Positions 16,292 through 24,792 of a DNA stretch of 36,362 nt are shown in pieces. Position numbers and translations under genes: made by a program. The stretch spans positions 1 through 36,362 of the forward strand of contig CALCZU010000125.1 in the NCBI GenBank assembly GCA_937903155.1, read 5' to 3'. The notes beneath the pieces are model-generated. The model ran no database searches. It was not told the DNA's origin and was given only the letters and a program-made list of their open reading frames with translations. Numbering within the stretch: the first letter of the stretch is position 1; each line of letters begins with the position of its first letter. The DNA is from an uncultured Bdellovibrionales bacterium (GTDB lineage Bacteria; Bdellovibrionota; FAC87; UBA2466).

Positions 16292-16335
16292 ATTTCTCTT
16301 TGTCGTCTCATCAGACTCATTCTAGAAGTTAATTT

Positions 16336-16839
16336 ATGAGTATGAAGCAGTTAAAACTTTTGGAAAAATTTAACAAAAGAGAAACGACGGAACATGGTGG
16401 GGATTTAAGTCAGGGGAAGAGGAAAACGGCTCGTCCGATTGCTGTGAAGAGAGCGATGCATGTCGTTTTTCGCTCAGACAATGCGAAAGGAAGCACTTCC
16501 TTTACGAGGAAAAATCAACCCATTCGCTCTATTCTTCAAAAAGAGTCGAAGAGATTCTACGTAAATCTCTACAAGGTCGCTATCTGCGGCAACCATATCC
16601 ATATGTGCGTGAAAGCAAAGACCAAAGAAGGCTTTAAGAATTTCTTACGAGCCACCTCCGGTCAAATCGCAAAGCTCAGCAAGATAAAACTGTGGTCCAC
16701 CATCCCATACACCCGCATCATCGATTGGGGAAAAGCATTTAAACAAGTCATTCAGTATGTTCACAAGAACGAACTCGAAACGCTTGGCCTCATCGCCTAC
16801 ACGCCACGAAAACGGAAAAGACCGCAAGTGAACTTCTGA
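16336..16839 (+). CDS. RAYT-like Y1 transposase, copy 2 (intact)
   Basis: A 167-residue protein of the IS200-like Y1/REP-associated tyrosine transposase family. Visible features are the N-terminal basic segment GKRKTARPIAVKRAMHVVF (first beta strand of the fold), the HUH metal site NHIHM (residues about 93-97) and the catalytic Tyr in IQYVHKNELETLG near residue 139. These enzymes nick and rejoin single-stranded DNA at palindromic REP sequences. The start may be ATG 16336 or ATG 16342; copy 1 has GTG at the first position, which favours caution. The last codons and stop lie inside the inner inverted repeat. It is presumably the mobiliser of the flanking elements. Confidence 0.88.
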   Translation: MSMKQLKLLEKFNKRETTEHGGDLSQGKRKTARPIAVKRAMHVVFRSDNAKGSTSFTRKNQPIRSILQKESKRFYVNLYKVAICGNHIHMCVKAKTKEGFKNFLRATSGQIAKLSKIKLWSTIPYTRIIDWGKAFKQVIQYVHKNELETLGLIAYTPRKRKRPQVNF

Positions 16840-16893
16840 CCTCCTCCGTATCCTCACCGATAATTTAAGAGCTGGTTATTCGTAACCTCTCGT
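16822..16893. repeat. Inner inverted repeat, right arm
   Basis: CCGCAAGTGAACTTCTGAC, then TCCTCACCGATAATTTAAGA, complementary to 16221-16291. It contains the transposase C-terminal codons and its TGA. Confidence 0.75.
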
Positions 16894-16912
16894 GAATTCT
16901 CTCACGCTAAAT

Positions 16913-16950
16913 CGAGATTGCTTCGTCGCTTCGCTCCTCTCAACGACGGG
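16913..16950. repeat. REP-like repeat, right copy in unit
   Basis: CGAGATTGCTTCGTCGCTTC then GCTCCTCTCAACGACGGG. It is the inverted partner of 16053-16088. Confidence 0.75.
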
Positions 16951-16988
16951 TTTTGCGACTTTTGTTTAGAAAAGATCGTAGAGGGGAG

Positions 16989-17123
16989 AAAAATTAGAAA
17001 TTGTGGGATTAAGCTGCGGCGGTCCTGGATTGCAAGATAGCAACGCTCTGATCCGCAGTGCCATGCCAAGACGTTTCGAAAAATCCTCTCTAACATAAGC
17101 GGATCCCACAATTTCTAATTTTT
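16989..17123. repeat. 135-bp palindromic-end element, copy 3
   Basis: Same length as copy 2 and with the same perfect 20-bp ends, in the opposite orientation. Its core (AGCTGCGGCGGTCCTGGATT to GATCCGCAGTGCCA, then AAAAATCCTCTCTAACATAA) matches copy 1 after removal of the 32-bp insertion there. Confidence 0.88.
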
Positions 17124-17282
17124 CTGCCCGAAGCGACACTCTACGCCCCACCGTCTAACAGTTTTACATCCCTAGTGAAGTCCTGGGGAATACGCGATCT
17201 TTCAATAAGTTGTTAGATCCACTTATCAAAGTTCATTCTTGGCGGCTTCGGCATCGTCCTTGCGATACGTGTCGCACGAGAG

Positions 17283-17303
17283 AGACGGCCTTTGTGCGTC
17301 TCC
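17283..17303 (+). promoter_or_regulatory. Leader hairpin before small basic protein gene
   Basis: GAGACG and CGTCTC form a 6-bp stem with a 9-nt loop, ending 8 nt before the AAGGAG ribosome-binding site of the gene at 17320. It lacks a T-run, so a role in translation or mRNA stability is more likely than termination. Confidence 0.35.
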
Positions 17304-17319
17304 GCTTTAAGGAGAGTCT

Positions 17320-17640
17320 ATGAGTAGTTTTTTATATAAGGTTCGCGAGTTTCTTCAGAATTTGATTCCGGTTGCGATTATTGCTGGGCTCGCGTTTGGG
17401 GGATATAGCCTTTACAAACAAGGGACTTTCCGTAACGGATTGAAACCTGCGATGCACACGATCGTCAAAAAGATCCCTTATTTTGGAACACGCTTTGGTC
17501 ACTATAGCGCAGGTTCTAGCAGCTCCCGCAGTTATGGAGTTGCTAAACGGTATTCTAGTTTTAAAAAGCACGGGCGTGGTGGACGGAAACACAAGGTTTC
17601 ACACCGTTCGCATCGCAAACACAGACGTCATCACCGCTAA
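17320..17640 (+). CDS. Small membrane-anchored basic protein
   Basis: A 106-residue protein with one hydrophobic segment (residues about 14-32, LIPVAIIAGLAFGGYSLY) and a very basic tail. The last 25 residues are almost all Arg, His, Lys, Gly and Ser (HRSHRKHRRHHR at the end). AAGGAGA lies properly before the ATG. The tail might bind nucleic acid, polyanions or metal; no family was recognised. It converges on the GT87-like gene with only 1 bp between stop codons. Confidence 0.72.
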   Translation: MSSFLYKVREFLQNLIPVAIIAGLAFGGYSLYKQGTFRNGLKPAMHTIVKKIPYFGTRFGHYSAGSSSSRSYGVAKRYSSFKKHGRGGRKHKVSHRSHRKHRRHHR

Positions 17641-17641
17641 G

Positions 17642-18868
17642 TTAAGCGGGCAGATTCTTCGTTGGCTTTGACATCATCAATCCTGCAACGCCGATACACA
17701 GGATAATCATTCCCCATGTGGGAAAACTTAAGGCTTCTAATTGATCATTTAACTGTTTTCCAACCACTCCTTGCGCTGTGAACGCTATGAGGATCACGGA
17801 TAAAACAGTGACTGCTTTGACCCACAAAGTAGCGGTGTGTTCTCGAATGACTTCCAATAGAACTGCGAATGCAGGAATATAAAAAATAAAATAATGAGGT
17901 CGAGTGCTGGGGTTGAGAAGTGCCATCAGCGCCCAAGCTAGTGCCAAATAGCGCAGAGATGTTTTTCGATCCCACTGGTCTCGGCTCGCTTTGATACTTG
18001 CAAGAAAGAAAACTCCCGAGATCAGTAAGATTGCGCCCTTGTTGATGAGAGACGCCGTTTTTTCGCCTGAATCGATGAAAAGCCTTGCGATAAGGCTTGG
18101 CAAACAGAGAATGTCTTGGTTTTTGACGAAGGAGTTTTCTTCGTTGTTATAAGTGAATAGATGCTCAAAAAACCCTCGATAAAGAATTTGGGCATCGTGG
18201 ATTCCAAAAACGATAAACGGTAAGATGAGTGAAATCAGCACTCCCGCGACAACACCCGCTTTTACCTTTGTAGGTTTTACCAAAAAATAATAAACCGCGA
18301 TAAAGGCCGGGAAAACTTTGATCATGGCCGCGACGGAAACGAGGACGCCTCCCCAAAACGCTTTTTGATTTTTCTCCCAGCTCCAGGTTTCAGACAAGAG
18401 CAGAACTGCGGCAAGCATCAACTGAATATTATTGCTTTGAAAGTTATTATGAATCGGATTGATAGCGACAATGAGAATCACCACCCAAAACCAATGGGAT
18501 TTTTTTTCGATTAGGAAAGGGTAGACTTTGTAGAGAAGTCTCCAAAACGCGACGAAGCAGATCGTTTGAAGCGCTATCCAAAGATACTTTACGACCGTCC
18601 AACTCATTAGTCCCAAAGGCTTGATTAAAACCAGCGAGATCGGACCATAAAAGTAACGTCCATACGGTTCGTTTTTCATGTAGACGCGGGCGACATCCGT
18701 ATTGAGAAAAATCGAAGCATGGTAGAGGTTGACGAGGTCAATTTCGAAATGAACCGCTGTGACCCAGCAGGCCACAAGAAGTGCTAAAAGGAGGGTGTTT
18801 CGAAGCCACTTAAATTCGATTTTTTGCATTCTGAGGTAGTACCCTGACAAATCCGATTTGGAAAGCAT
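17642..18868 (-). CDS. GT87-like (DUF2029) integral membrane glycosyltransferase
   Basis: A 408-residue protein with about nine to ten hydrophobic spans. An acidic motif in the first loop (HFEIDLVNLYHAS) and the NPIHNNFQSNNIQLML segment resemble the NP...GQxN region of GT87 / DUF2029 polyprenyl-phosphate-mannose-type transferases (GT-C fold), which use lipid-linked sugars on the outer face of the inner membrane. The start is uncertain: ATG 18868 or ATG 18829 (MQKIEFKW), neither with a strong ribosome-binding site. It is divergent from the CADD-like gene. The acceptor is unknown. Confidence 0.75.
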   Translation of the reverse strand: MLSKSDLSGYYLRMQKIEFKWLRNTLLLALLVACWVTAVHFEIDLVNLYHASIFLNTDVARVYMKNEPYGRYFYGPISLVLIKPLGLMSWTVVKYLWIALQTICFVAFWRLLYKVYPFLIEKKSHWFWVVILIVAINPIHNNFQSNNIQLMLAAVLLLSETWSWEKNQKAFWGGVLVSVAAMIKVFPAFIAVYYFLVKPTKVKAGVVAGVLISLILPFIVFGIHDAQILYRGFFEHLFTYNNEENSFVKNQDILCLPSLIARLFIDSGEKTASLINKGAILLISGVFFLASIKASRDQWDRKTSLRYLALAWALMALLNPSTRPHYFIFYIPAFAVLLEVIREHTATLWVKAVTVLSVILIAFTAQGVVGKQLNDQLEALSFPTWGMIILCIGVAGLMMSKPTKNLPA

Positions 18869-18940
18869 TGCCGAATCGAAATTCCGTTTGTATATTAGCC
18901 CCGGATTCGAATCGGAAACCGTCTTTCAAAAGGATGTCTC

Positions 18941-19627
18941 ATGCAATCATTACGCGCTAAGTTAGAAGAAAAAATTCACAGCAAACATATGCTCAATCAC
19001 TCATTCTACACACGCTGGCAGGCGGGAAAACTTTCTAAAGAAGAGCTCCAAGGTTATGCCAAAGAATACTATCCGTTTGAAAAAGAGTTTCCTCGGTTTT
19101 TAAGCAGTATGCACGCGCGTTGCGAAAATCCAGAAATCCGTCAGGGGCTTCTCGAAAATTTAATTCATGAAGAGCAGGGCACAGAAAACCACCCTGAACT
19201 CTGGTTACGATTCGCTGAAGGAATGGGTGTCAGTCGTGAAGAAGTGAAATCGCATTTTCACTCCGACGAAACAGAACATCTTTTAAGAGTTTTGCGAAAG
19301 CATTCTTCGAGCGCGAATTTAGCCGATGGAGTGGCAGCACTCTATGCTTATGAAAAACAACAACCTGAAATCGCGGGACAAAAAATTGAAGGTCTAAAAT
19401 CTTTCTACGGTGTTACTGAAGAATCGACGTTGCAGTTTTTTAAAGCACACCAACACTACGACATTCATCACGCTGAAACGGAAGCCAAAATTTTGCAAAC
19501 CCTTTGTCCGAATCAAGAGTCAGAAGACCGAGCGGTTGCGGTGGTCGGCGAAGTTTTAGAATCGCTTTATGAATTTCTCGATGGCGTTGAAAAACGATAT
19601 ATGCCGAAAGAGGCGATGAGTTGTTAG
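18941..19627 (+). CDS. CADD-type self-sacrificing pABA synthase
   Basis: A 228-residue haem-oxygenase-fold dimetal oxygenase. In Chlamydia CADD the enzyme makes p-aminobenzoate for folate from its own Tyr side chain. All six metal ligands of CADD have counterparts at a constant offset of four: E77, H84, E138, H170, D174, H177. The sacrificed Tyr27 matches Tyr23, and the essential Lys152 matches Lys148. The surrounding text (FPRFLSSMHARC, NHPELWLRFAEGMG) is typical of the family. It overlaps the M48 protease gene by 7 nt. An alternative assignment is a general PqqC/TenA-like redox protein, but the residue match favours CADD. Confidence 0.85.
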   Translation: MQSLRAKLEEKIHSKHMLNHSFYTRWQAGKLSKEELQGYAKEYYPFEKEFPRFLSSMHARCENPEIRQGLLENLIHEEQGTENHPELWLRFAEGMGVSREEVKSHFHSDETEHLLRVLRKHSSSANLADGVAALYAYEKQQPEIAGQKIEGLKSFYGVTEESTLQFFKAHQHYDIHHAETEAKILQTLCPNQESEDRAVAVVGEVLESLYEFLDGVEKRYMPKEAMSC

Positions 19628-20421
19628 TTAAAATCTGTAACGGCTTTTTAGTCGTTTTGTGTGTCCTTTCCTTTTCTGCTTGTGTCACGACTCCTGAATC
19701 GGGTCGCCAAGCGTTTATCATTACGAGTGAAAATGAAGAATCCCAAATGGGACTTCAGGCTTACTCGGAAGTTTTAAAAAAAGAAAAAGTCTCAAGCAAT
19801 GCGCGTTGGAATGAAATCGTTCAGCGCGTCGGGGCGCGGATTGCAAAATCTGCCAACAAGCCCGAGTACCAGTGGGAATTTAAACTTCTCGAATCGAAAG
19901 AACAAAATGCGTTTTGTCTTCCGGGGGGAAAAGTCGCGATTTACACGGGTATCTTAAGCGTCTGTCAGAATGAGGCAGCGTTGGCAGCAGTGATGGGACA
20001 TGAAGTGGCGCATGCGACGGCTCGTCACGGAGGTCAGCGTATGACGGTGGCTTTGGGAACTCAAATTGGACTCGTCGGTTTTTCTGCGATTCTGGGGCAA
20101 AATCAAAGTACTGAAAAAAATCTTTTATTAGCGGCTTTAGGTGTCGGAAGCCAGGTCGGTGTTATGCTTCCATTCAGCCGCTCAAATGAATCGGAAGCCG
20201 ATGAAATCGGACTCACGTACATGGCGCGAGCCGGATATGATCCGAAAGAAGCGCCTCGTTTTTGGGACCGGTTTAGCGAAGTGACGAAAGGTTCGCCTCC
20301 TGAATTTCTTTCAACTCATCCTGCGAGCCAAAATCGTAAAGCTGCGTTAGAAGCGCAAGTTTCTAAGGCCAATGCGATTTATGCCGGCTCTCCGAAATAC
20401 GGAATCGGCGAAACTTTTTAA
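19621..20421 (+). CDS. M48-family metalloprotease lipoprotein (LoiP/BepA-like)
   Basis: A 266-residue predicted lipoprotein peptidase: hydrophobic signal with lipobox-like FSAC (Cys21), zinc site HEVAH (H127, E128, H131) and third ligand E192 in NESEADEIG. The family (LoiP/YggG, BepA) degrades misfolded outer-membrane proteins in the periplasm. The start is a TTG at 19621 inside the end of the CADD-like gene, with AGAGG about 7 nt upstream, implying translational coupling. It ends 3 bp from the convergent PAQR gene. The functional link to pABA synthesis, if any, is unclear. Confidence 0.9.
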   Translation: MLVKICNGFLVVLCVLSFSACVTTPESGRQAFIITSENEESQMGLQAYSEVLKKEKVSSNARWNEIVQRVGARIAKSANKPEYQWEFKLLESKEQNAFCLPGGKVAIYTGILSVCQNEAALAAVMGHEVAHATARHGGQRMTVALGTQIGLVGFSAILGQNQSTEKNLLLAALGVGSQVGVMLPFSRSNESEADEIGLTYMARAGYDPKEAPRFWDRFSEVTKGSPPEFLSTHPASQNRKAALEAQVSKANAIYAGSPKYGIGETF

Positions 20422-20424
20422 ACT

Positions 20425-21090
20425 TTACGCCTTAAGCGCGATTAACACGCTGACAAAATGAGACGCGCTTCCGCCTAAAACGAAAAGATGCCAAATCTCG
20501 TGGAAGCCAAAAACCGGTGGGTACGGATTGGGCCATTTGATGGCATAGATGATGGCACCCAATGAGTAAGAAAATCCTCCGATCCAAAGCCAGGTGAGCG
20601 CATTGGGATCTAAGAACTGTTTCAGAGTGGGGTAGATAAAGACAATCATCCATCCCATACTGAGATAAAGGGCTGTGGTAAGCCAGCGGGGCGCTTGAAT
20701 CCAAAAGATGCTCAAGAGCAAACCGAAAACGGCCACACCCCAAATGACGATGAGAAGCTTCGGGCCCCAAGTCTCTTTCAGAGTGACTAAGCAATAAGGT
20801 GTGTAGCTTCCCGCGATTAAAGTGAAGATGAGTGCGTGATCGATTCGTCTTAAAACTAATCGTGTTTCAGGAGCGACATGCAGGAGATGATATGCGGCGC
20901 TCGAAAGGTAGAGAAGAATCATACTCACTCCAAAGACAACCGCTGCGGCGGTATGTCGAGTCGAGTGAAGAGGATTTGTTTCTTCCACTAAATAAAGCAG
21001 GCCTAACAGTCCTAAAGCCGCGCCGACAAGGTGAGTGAGTCCACTCACAGGATCTCGAAAAAGTGCATGAATGCGGGCCGAAAAAGACAT
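20425..21090 (-). CDS. PAQR/hemolysin III family membrane protein
   Basis: A 221-residue protein with seven predicted membrane spans. PAQR motifs are complete: N-terminal DPVSGLTH, SSAAYHLL...RIDHALIFTLIAGSYTP and C-terminal FGFHEIWHLFVLGGS, which place the His/Asp/Ser metal site of this fold. Bacterial members (YqfA, hemolysin III) have been linked to membrane-fluidity and lipid homeostasis; true haemolysin activity is doubtful. It lies tail to tail with the M48 protease. Confidence 0.92.
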   Translation of the reverse strand: MSFSARIHALFRDPVSGLTHLVGAALGLLGLLYLVEETNPLHSTRHTAAAVVFGVSMILLYLSSAAYHLLHVAPETRLVLRRIDHALIFTLIAGSYTPYCLVTLKETWGPKLLIVIWGVAVFGLLLSIFWIQAPRWLTTALYLSMGWMIVFIYPTLKQFLDPNALTWLWIGGFSYSLGAIIYAIKWPNPYPPVFGFHEIWHLFVLGGSASHFVSVLIALKA

Positions 21091-21136
21091 CCCAGAAGAT
21101 ATATCCCGGAGTCAGCAAAATAGCTAATTGTGTCTG

Positions 21137-22450
21137 CTATTCGACGACAGTCAGCGCTTTGATGCAGAAATTTGCGCTTGAATCGTCTTTGGTCAGATCG
21201 ATCCAATGGCTTTGATTTTGATAAAAACTTTCACCTGGGCTCGCTTTAGACGGAACGATGACTCTGGATTTCGAACCTAAGAGAACCGGCACGTCAGAGG
21301 TGCGGTCAAAAGCGTGTCCGCCTTGGGAGAGACTGACTTTAACGTAGAACTTTTCTTGATTCCCGAGATAGATTTTAGAATCGAGATCGACTGTATGAAA
21401 CCCACGTTGCGAAATCGTTCCATCTTTTAAAGATACCAATTCTCCAAGCTCTCCGTTTTCAAATTTTTTGTAAATGCTGACCAGAAATCTCACGTTGTCG
21501 GCCGTCGTGTAAAAGCTCACCGCTTTTAAGACTTCTCGTTTTCCGTTTTGCGAACCCGTTGCGGCAAACGCATTGAAAGCATCTTGAACATTTGCTTTGG
21601 TATCCCGCCATCCGTGAGTATCGTGCGAGTAGATTTTGCTGAATTGCATACGCTCGGTATTTTTAAAAGCAACTGCTCCCATTTCGGGATGTTGTCCTGA
21701 CACTTTATCGTAATAGGAGATCCAGAAATACCCTTTAGTTCCCCAATAAATTCCCCAACTATTTTTCACAAGCCACGCTCCATTTTTCGGGGCTTGAGTT
21801 TTTCGTGTGTCATCCCATCCGATGATGGCGACCGCATGATTTGGTTCGGATTTATCCGAAGGGGGCTGATAGAACTGATTCCCAGAATAAAGATGGTCTT
21901 CCCACGCGAGTGCGGTTCCGACCACTCCGTTTTCCATCAAGCTTTGTTTGATCGTGTTGATATTTTTGAGATCCGTTCCCGAGTCCATCCATTCGATGTC
22001 GCGGACGTAGTAATGGTGGTAGCTGGGTTTTGTCAGCTCAGGTGGCTTGGAAAAAGATTGACCGTCGACCTCACGAACAACACCCACACCTCGAGAGAGG
22101 TAGGCTGCCGCTACTCGGTAATCTCCACCTTCGTGAACCTCAAGGCCCGATGTTCCGGTCACATCGGGATTATTGTGTTGATTAAACCCATTCCACCAAT
22201 CTAAGTGGTACTCCGCTAAATTGGGCTCACCGCTTTCACCGTTGTTTGCCCACGTTCCATTGAGCAAGAGATTCCCTTCGATCGCCGCCATTGTCGCGTG
22301 CGTCCAGCACGTTCCACCCGATTGATTTTTCACCGAGGAGACATAGTTTTTTCCATTCACATTTCTGAGGTCAAAAGATTCGGGAAAAGAGGTTGCGGCA
22401 GAAGATAAGAACGAGAAAATACAACATGACAAAAACAGAACGTTTTTCAT
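21137..22450 (-). CDS. Secreted C1 (papain-like) cysteine protease with C-terminal beta domain
   Basis: A 437-residue secreted protein (signal peptide about 1-19). The papain catalytic set is complete: Q43 and C48 in QSGGTCWTHA, H205 in EPNHAVAIIGWDD and N230 in VKNSWG. There is almost no propeptide between the signal and the catalytic domain. Residues about 310-437 form a beta-rich C-terminal part (AVSFYTTADNVRFLVSIYKKF...) like the lectin-like domain found in a bacterial C1 subgroup. GGAGA precedes the ATG. A role in digestion of external protein would suit a predatory or saprophytic lifestyle (inference). Confidence 0.93.
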   Translation of the reverse strand: MKNVLFLSCCIFSFLSSAATSFPESFDLRNVNGKNYVSSVKNQSGGTCWTHATMAAIEGNLLLNGTWANNGESGEPNLAEYHLDWWNGFNQHNNPDVTGTSGLEVHEGGDYRVAAAYLSRGVGVVREVDGQSFSKPPELTKPSYHHYYVRDIEWMDSGTDLKNINTIKQSLMENGVVGTALAWEDHLYSGNQFYQPPSDKSEPNHAVAIIGWDDTRKTQAPKNGAWLVKNSWGIYWGTKGYFWISYYDKVSGQHPEMGAVAFKNTERMQFSKIYSHDTHGWRDTKANVQDAFNAFAATGSQNGKREVLKAVSFYTTADNVRFLVSIYKKFENGELGELVSLKDGTISQRGFHTVDLDSKIYLGNQEKFYVKVSLSQGGHAFDRTSDVPVLLGSKSRVIVPSKASPGESFYQNQSHWIDLTKDDSSANFCIKALTVVE

Positions 22451-22566
22451 GAGTCTCCTTGAATTTGGGGTGAGCTCTTATTTTCAGCTGAGCTTGGCTT
22501 TTTAGATATTCTTCGACGATAGATTCGTTAACAAACAATAAGATTAACGCATTGCACAGGCAGATG

Positions 22567-23286
22567 TTAACTGAGCTGGGTCAATTTCGATTTCGCGATC
22601 TTCATATCCTCCCAGACGATCTTTTTGGCGGAGGGATTTCGCAGAAGATACGAAGGATGATACGTCGGTAGAAGTGCGATATTAGAATCCCACGCAAGCG
22701 TCTGCATCTTGCCTCGCAGATTAGACATCGTGGTATCTTTCGTCGTCAAAAATTTTGCGGCCGTTAACCCGAGTGCAACGATGAGTTTTGGTTTCACAAA
22801 ATCAATTTGCGCTTTTAAAAACGGTGTACAGTTTTCAATTTCATTGGGAAAAGGATTGCGATTTTGAGGGGGACGGCATTTGACGATATTGGCGATGTAA
22901 ACGTCGTCTCTTTTTAAACCCATGGCTTCGATGATCTTTGTAAGAAGTTGCCCTGCGGGTCCTACGAAAGGAAGTCCTTGGCGATCTTCTTCTTCGCCGG
23001 GGCCTTCGCCGATAAACATGAGTTTCGCTTTGGCATTCCCCGCACCGAATACGATGGTTGTTCTTTCGCGACAAAGTCCGCAGCGTTTGCAGTTTCCAAT
23101 CGATGCCTGGATAGATTCGAGCGAAAGAGAGTTGATGGAAACCGGTCCTTCAGTTTTTTCGAGAGGCATTTCGGGCGGAGTCGGAAGAATCGTTTTGGCC
23201 CGGACTGGAGCCGCGAACGGAATTTCTTCAATTCCGTACTCTTTCCAGAGTTCTAGATATTCTGTTTGTATTAAATTTGATGTCAT
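22567..23286 (-). CDS. Type-4 (Fe-S) uracil-DNA glycosylase
   Basis: A 239-residue DNA-repair enzyme that excises uracil. The 4Fe-4S ligands are C66 and C69 (CKRC) and C137 and C153, with the spacing of 16 seen in the Thermotoga enzyme. Active-site motifs are GEGPGEEEDRQGLPFVGPAG (93-112) and HPSYLLR (210-216). An N-terminal extension of about 60 residues precedes the first Cys, as in the longer family members fused or related to phage SPO1 DNA-polymerase-like domains. No good ribosome-binding site is visible. It is divergent from the metallophosphoesterase gene. Confidence 0.93.
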   Translation of the reverse strand: MTSNLIQTEYLELWKEYGIEEIPFAAPVRAKTILPTPPEMPLEKTEGPVSINSLSLESIQASIGNCKRCGLCRERTTIVFGAGNAKAKLMFIGEGPGEEEDRQGLPFVGPAGQLLTKIIEAMGLKRDDVYIANIVKCRPPQNRNPFPNEIENCTPFLKAQIDFVKPKLIVALGLTAAKFLTTKDTTMSNLRGKMQTLAWDSNIALLPTYHPSYLLRNPSAKKIVWEDMKIAKSKLTQLS

Positions 23287-23370
23287 AAATAACGCGTTGT
23301 GCCCTAGTCATTTTTAGCTTAGCGGAATCTAGCTTTATCCGGCAAGAATAGATTGCTAGGATGGTCGTTC

Positions 23371-24183
23371 ATGAAAAAGATCGTGATTCTTTTTATTGTC
23401 GTCATTGCCGCTTGTGGCAGCCGGAGTACGCATGATGAGAGACTCACCGAGAGTGAGACATTGGCGGCGCCCGTGACCCAGATTTCAATCGCAAATCCCA
23501 ATCAATTTACCTTCGCGATTGTCGGAGACACTCACGTGGGCGGACAAAATACGACGAGACTGACCGCGATTCTAAATCAAGCCAAGGCCGAGGGAGATAG
23601 TTTCGTTGCTCTTTTAGGGGATATCGTTGATACCGGCGAAAGGGACGATGTTTTGGCGGTGAAAGCTGCAATCACCGCGACGGGTTGGAATGGAAAAGTG
23701 ATTCCTGTGATCGGAAATCACGATGTTTTTCACGACGGATGGAAATCCTACCGCGAACTCCAGGGAGCTTCTCGATTTACAGTGGATGCGGGAAATTCTC
23801 GGTTTATCGTGCTCGATACCGCGGATGGCGTCGTCGGAGACAAGCAAGAGGATTGGTTAAGAGGAGAACTGAATAAAGCGCTTCCCCAAAATGTTTTTAT
23901 TTTAAGCCATTATCTCCCGATGATTCCGGGGCAGCGGACGTATTTAAAACTCTCGAACGAAGTCGAATCGATGCGACTGATGAAGCTTGCGGCCAACCAC
24001 AGTGTGAAAGGGTGGCTCGGAGGCCACTATCACGGATTTGGAATCCAAGATGTTGAGGGTGTCGAATATGTCGTCGCGGGCGGCGGTGGTGGAAGAAAAA
24101 TGAGACCGCTCAATCACCACTTTTTTGTTCAGGTTCAAGTCAATGAGGGTGAAATTAAGTACGAAGTTAAATTGATTGATTAA
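23371..24183 (+). CDS. Calcineurin-like metallophosphoesterase lipoprotein
   Basis: A 270-residue predicted lipoprotein (signal 1-14, lipobox IAAC with Cys15). The dimetal motifs are complete: GDTHVGG, GDIVDTGERDD, GNHD, LSHYLP and GGHYHGFG. Such enzymes hydrolyse phosphomonoesters or phosphodiesters in the periplasm. ATG 23371 is chosen because AGGA lies 8-9 nt upstream and it begins a proper signal peptide; an upstream in-frame TTG (23353) does not. The substrate is unknown. Confidence 0.88.
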   Translation: MKKIVILFIVVIAACGSRSTHDERLTESETLAAPVTQISIANPNQFTFAIVGDTHVGGQNTTRLTAILNQAKAEGDSFVALLGDIVDTGERDDVLAVKAAITATGWNGKVIPVIGNHDVFHDGWKSYRELQGASRFTVDAGNSRFIVLDTADGVVGDKQEDWLRGELNKALPQNVFILSHYLPMIPGQRTYLKLSNEVESMRLMKLAANHSVKGWLGGHYHGFGIQDVEGVEYVVAGGGGGRKMRPLNHHFFVQVQVNEGEIKYEVKLID

Positions 24184-24249
24184 CGTAACTTCAAAACGAG
24201 ACCCCATTCTGAACCTGAATTTTTTCTAATTTAATAAGTTAGTATTTCA

Positions 24250-24648
24250 CTACCTGCATAAGGGAACGCGTTTGTACATTTCGTTGCACGCGTCCTCTGC
24301 TTTAGCGGCAGAGAAATACTTCACATTGCAATTGGAAAAACCAACGCACTCAAAATCAAATGCTTCCTCTCGCTTAGTCATGGTTCCATCGGAAAGCACA
24401 GTGTTAATAAAAAATTTATACCCTCTGTAGTGTAAGGTGTTATGTGGGTGGTTGTCATACTCGGAGTACTCACAAGGAACACAATAAGAGGTCACGACAG
24501 AAGGCGGGAGCGGGACTACAGGAACAGCGTCACAAGTGATTTTTGTATGCCCGACTTGCGTCGAACCTCCGGAAGTCAAATTGATCTCATTGGCAAATGT
24601 TACTGCACCCGTTAGCGCCGCCACGATTAAAAGTTTATTTAGATTCAT
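24250..24648 (-). CDS. Secreted Cys-containing protein, unknown
   Basis: A 132-residue protein starting at ATG 24648, which has GGAGGT 8 nt upstream. A signal peptide (about 1-19, AALTGAVTFA) is followed by a mature part with seven cysteines, including SYCVPCEY and ACNEMYKRVPLCR at the C terminus, and a central segment YRGYKFFINTVLSDG. No family was recognised. An upstream in-frame start at 24717 would add 23 residues but has no ribosome-binding site. Confidence 0.72.
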   Translation of the reverse strand: MNLNKLLIVAALTGAVTFANEINLTSGGSTQVGHTKITCDAVPVVPLPPSVVTSYCVPCEYSEYDNHPHNTLHYRGYKFFINTVLSDGTMTKREEAFDFECVGFSNCNVKYFSAAKAEDACNEMYKRVPLCR

Positions 24649-24792
24649 TGATAAGGACCTCCATGTCACTACAACAAATTTGATGGGAAACCGACCCCAA
24701 AGGATATTTAAAAACAAAGCCGAGTGGAGTCAATCGATGGCGGCAAGGTGTGACGACACCCGTTACCGACTTAGTAATCTTGGTACTTAAGC

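Larger units (their letters stand above)
15886..17123 (+). mobile_element. Transposase unit with nested inverted repeats (1238 bp)
   Basis: A complete unit: a 135-bp element (15886-16020), a leader with a REP-like repeat, the transposase gene, a trailer with the inverted REP-like repeat and a second 135-bp element in opposite orientation (16989-17123). Both sides also share an inner inverted repeat (16221-16291 and 16822-16893) that includes the last codons and stop of the transposase. The left part is duplicated, inverted, at 1-946. No obvious target-site duplication was seen at the ends. Confidence 0.8.

Noticed and set aside
17160..17310. Possible tRNA or small RNA before the basic protein gene
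   Set aside because: No cloverleaf or T-loop could be found; only a short hairpin at 17283-17303 is visible.
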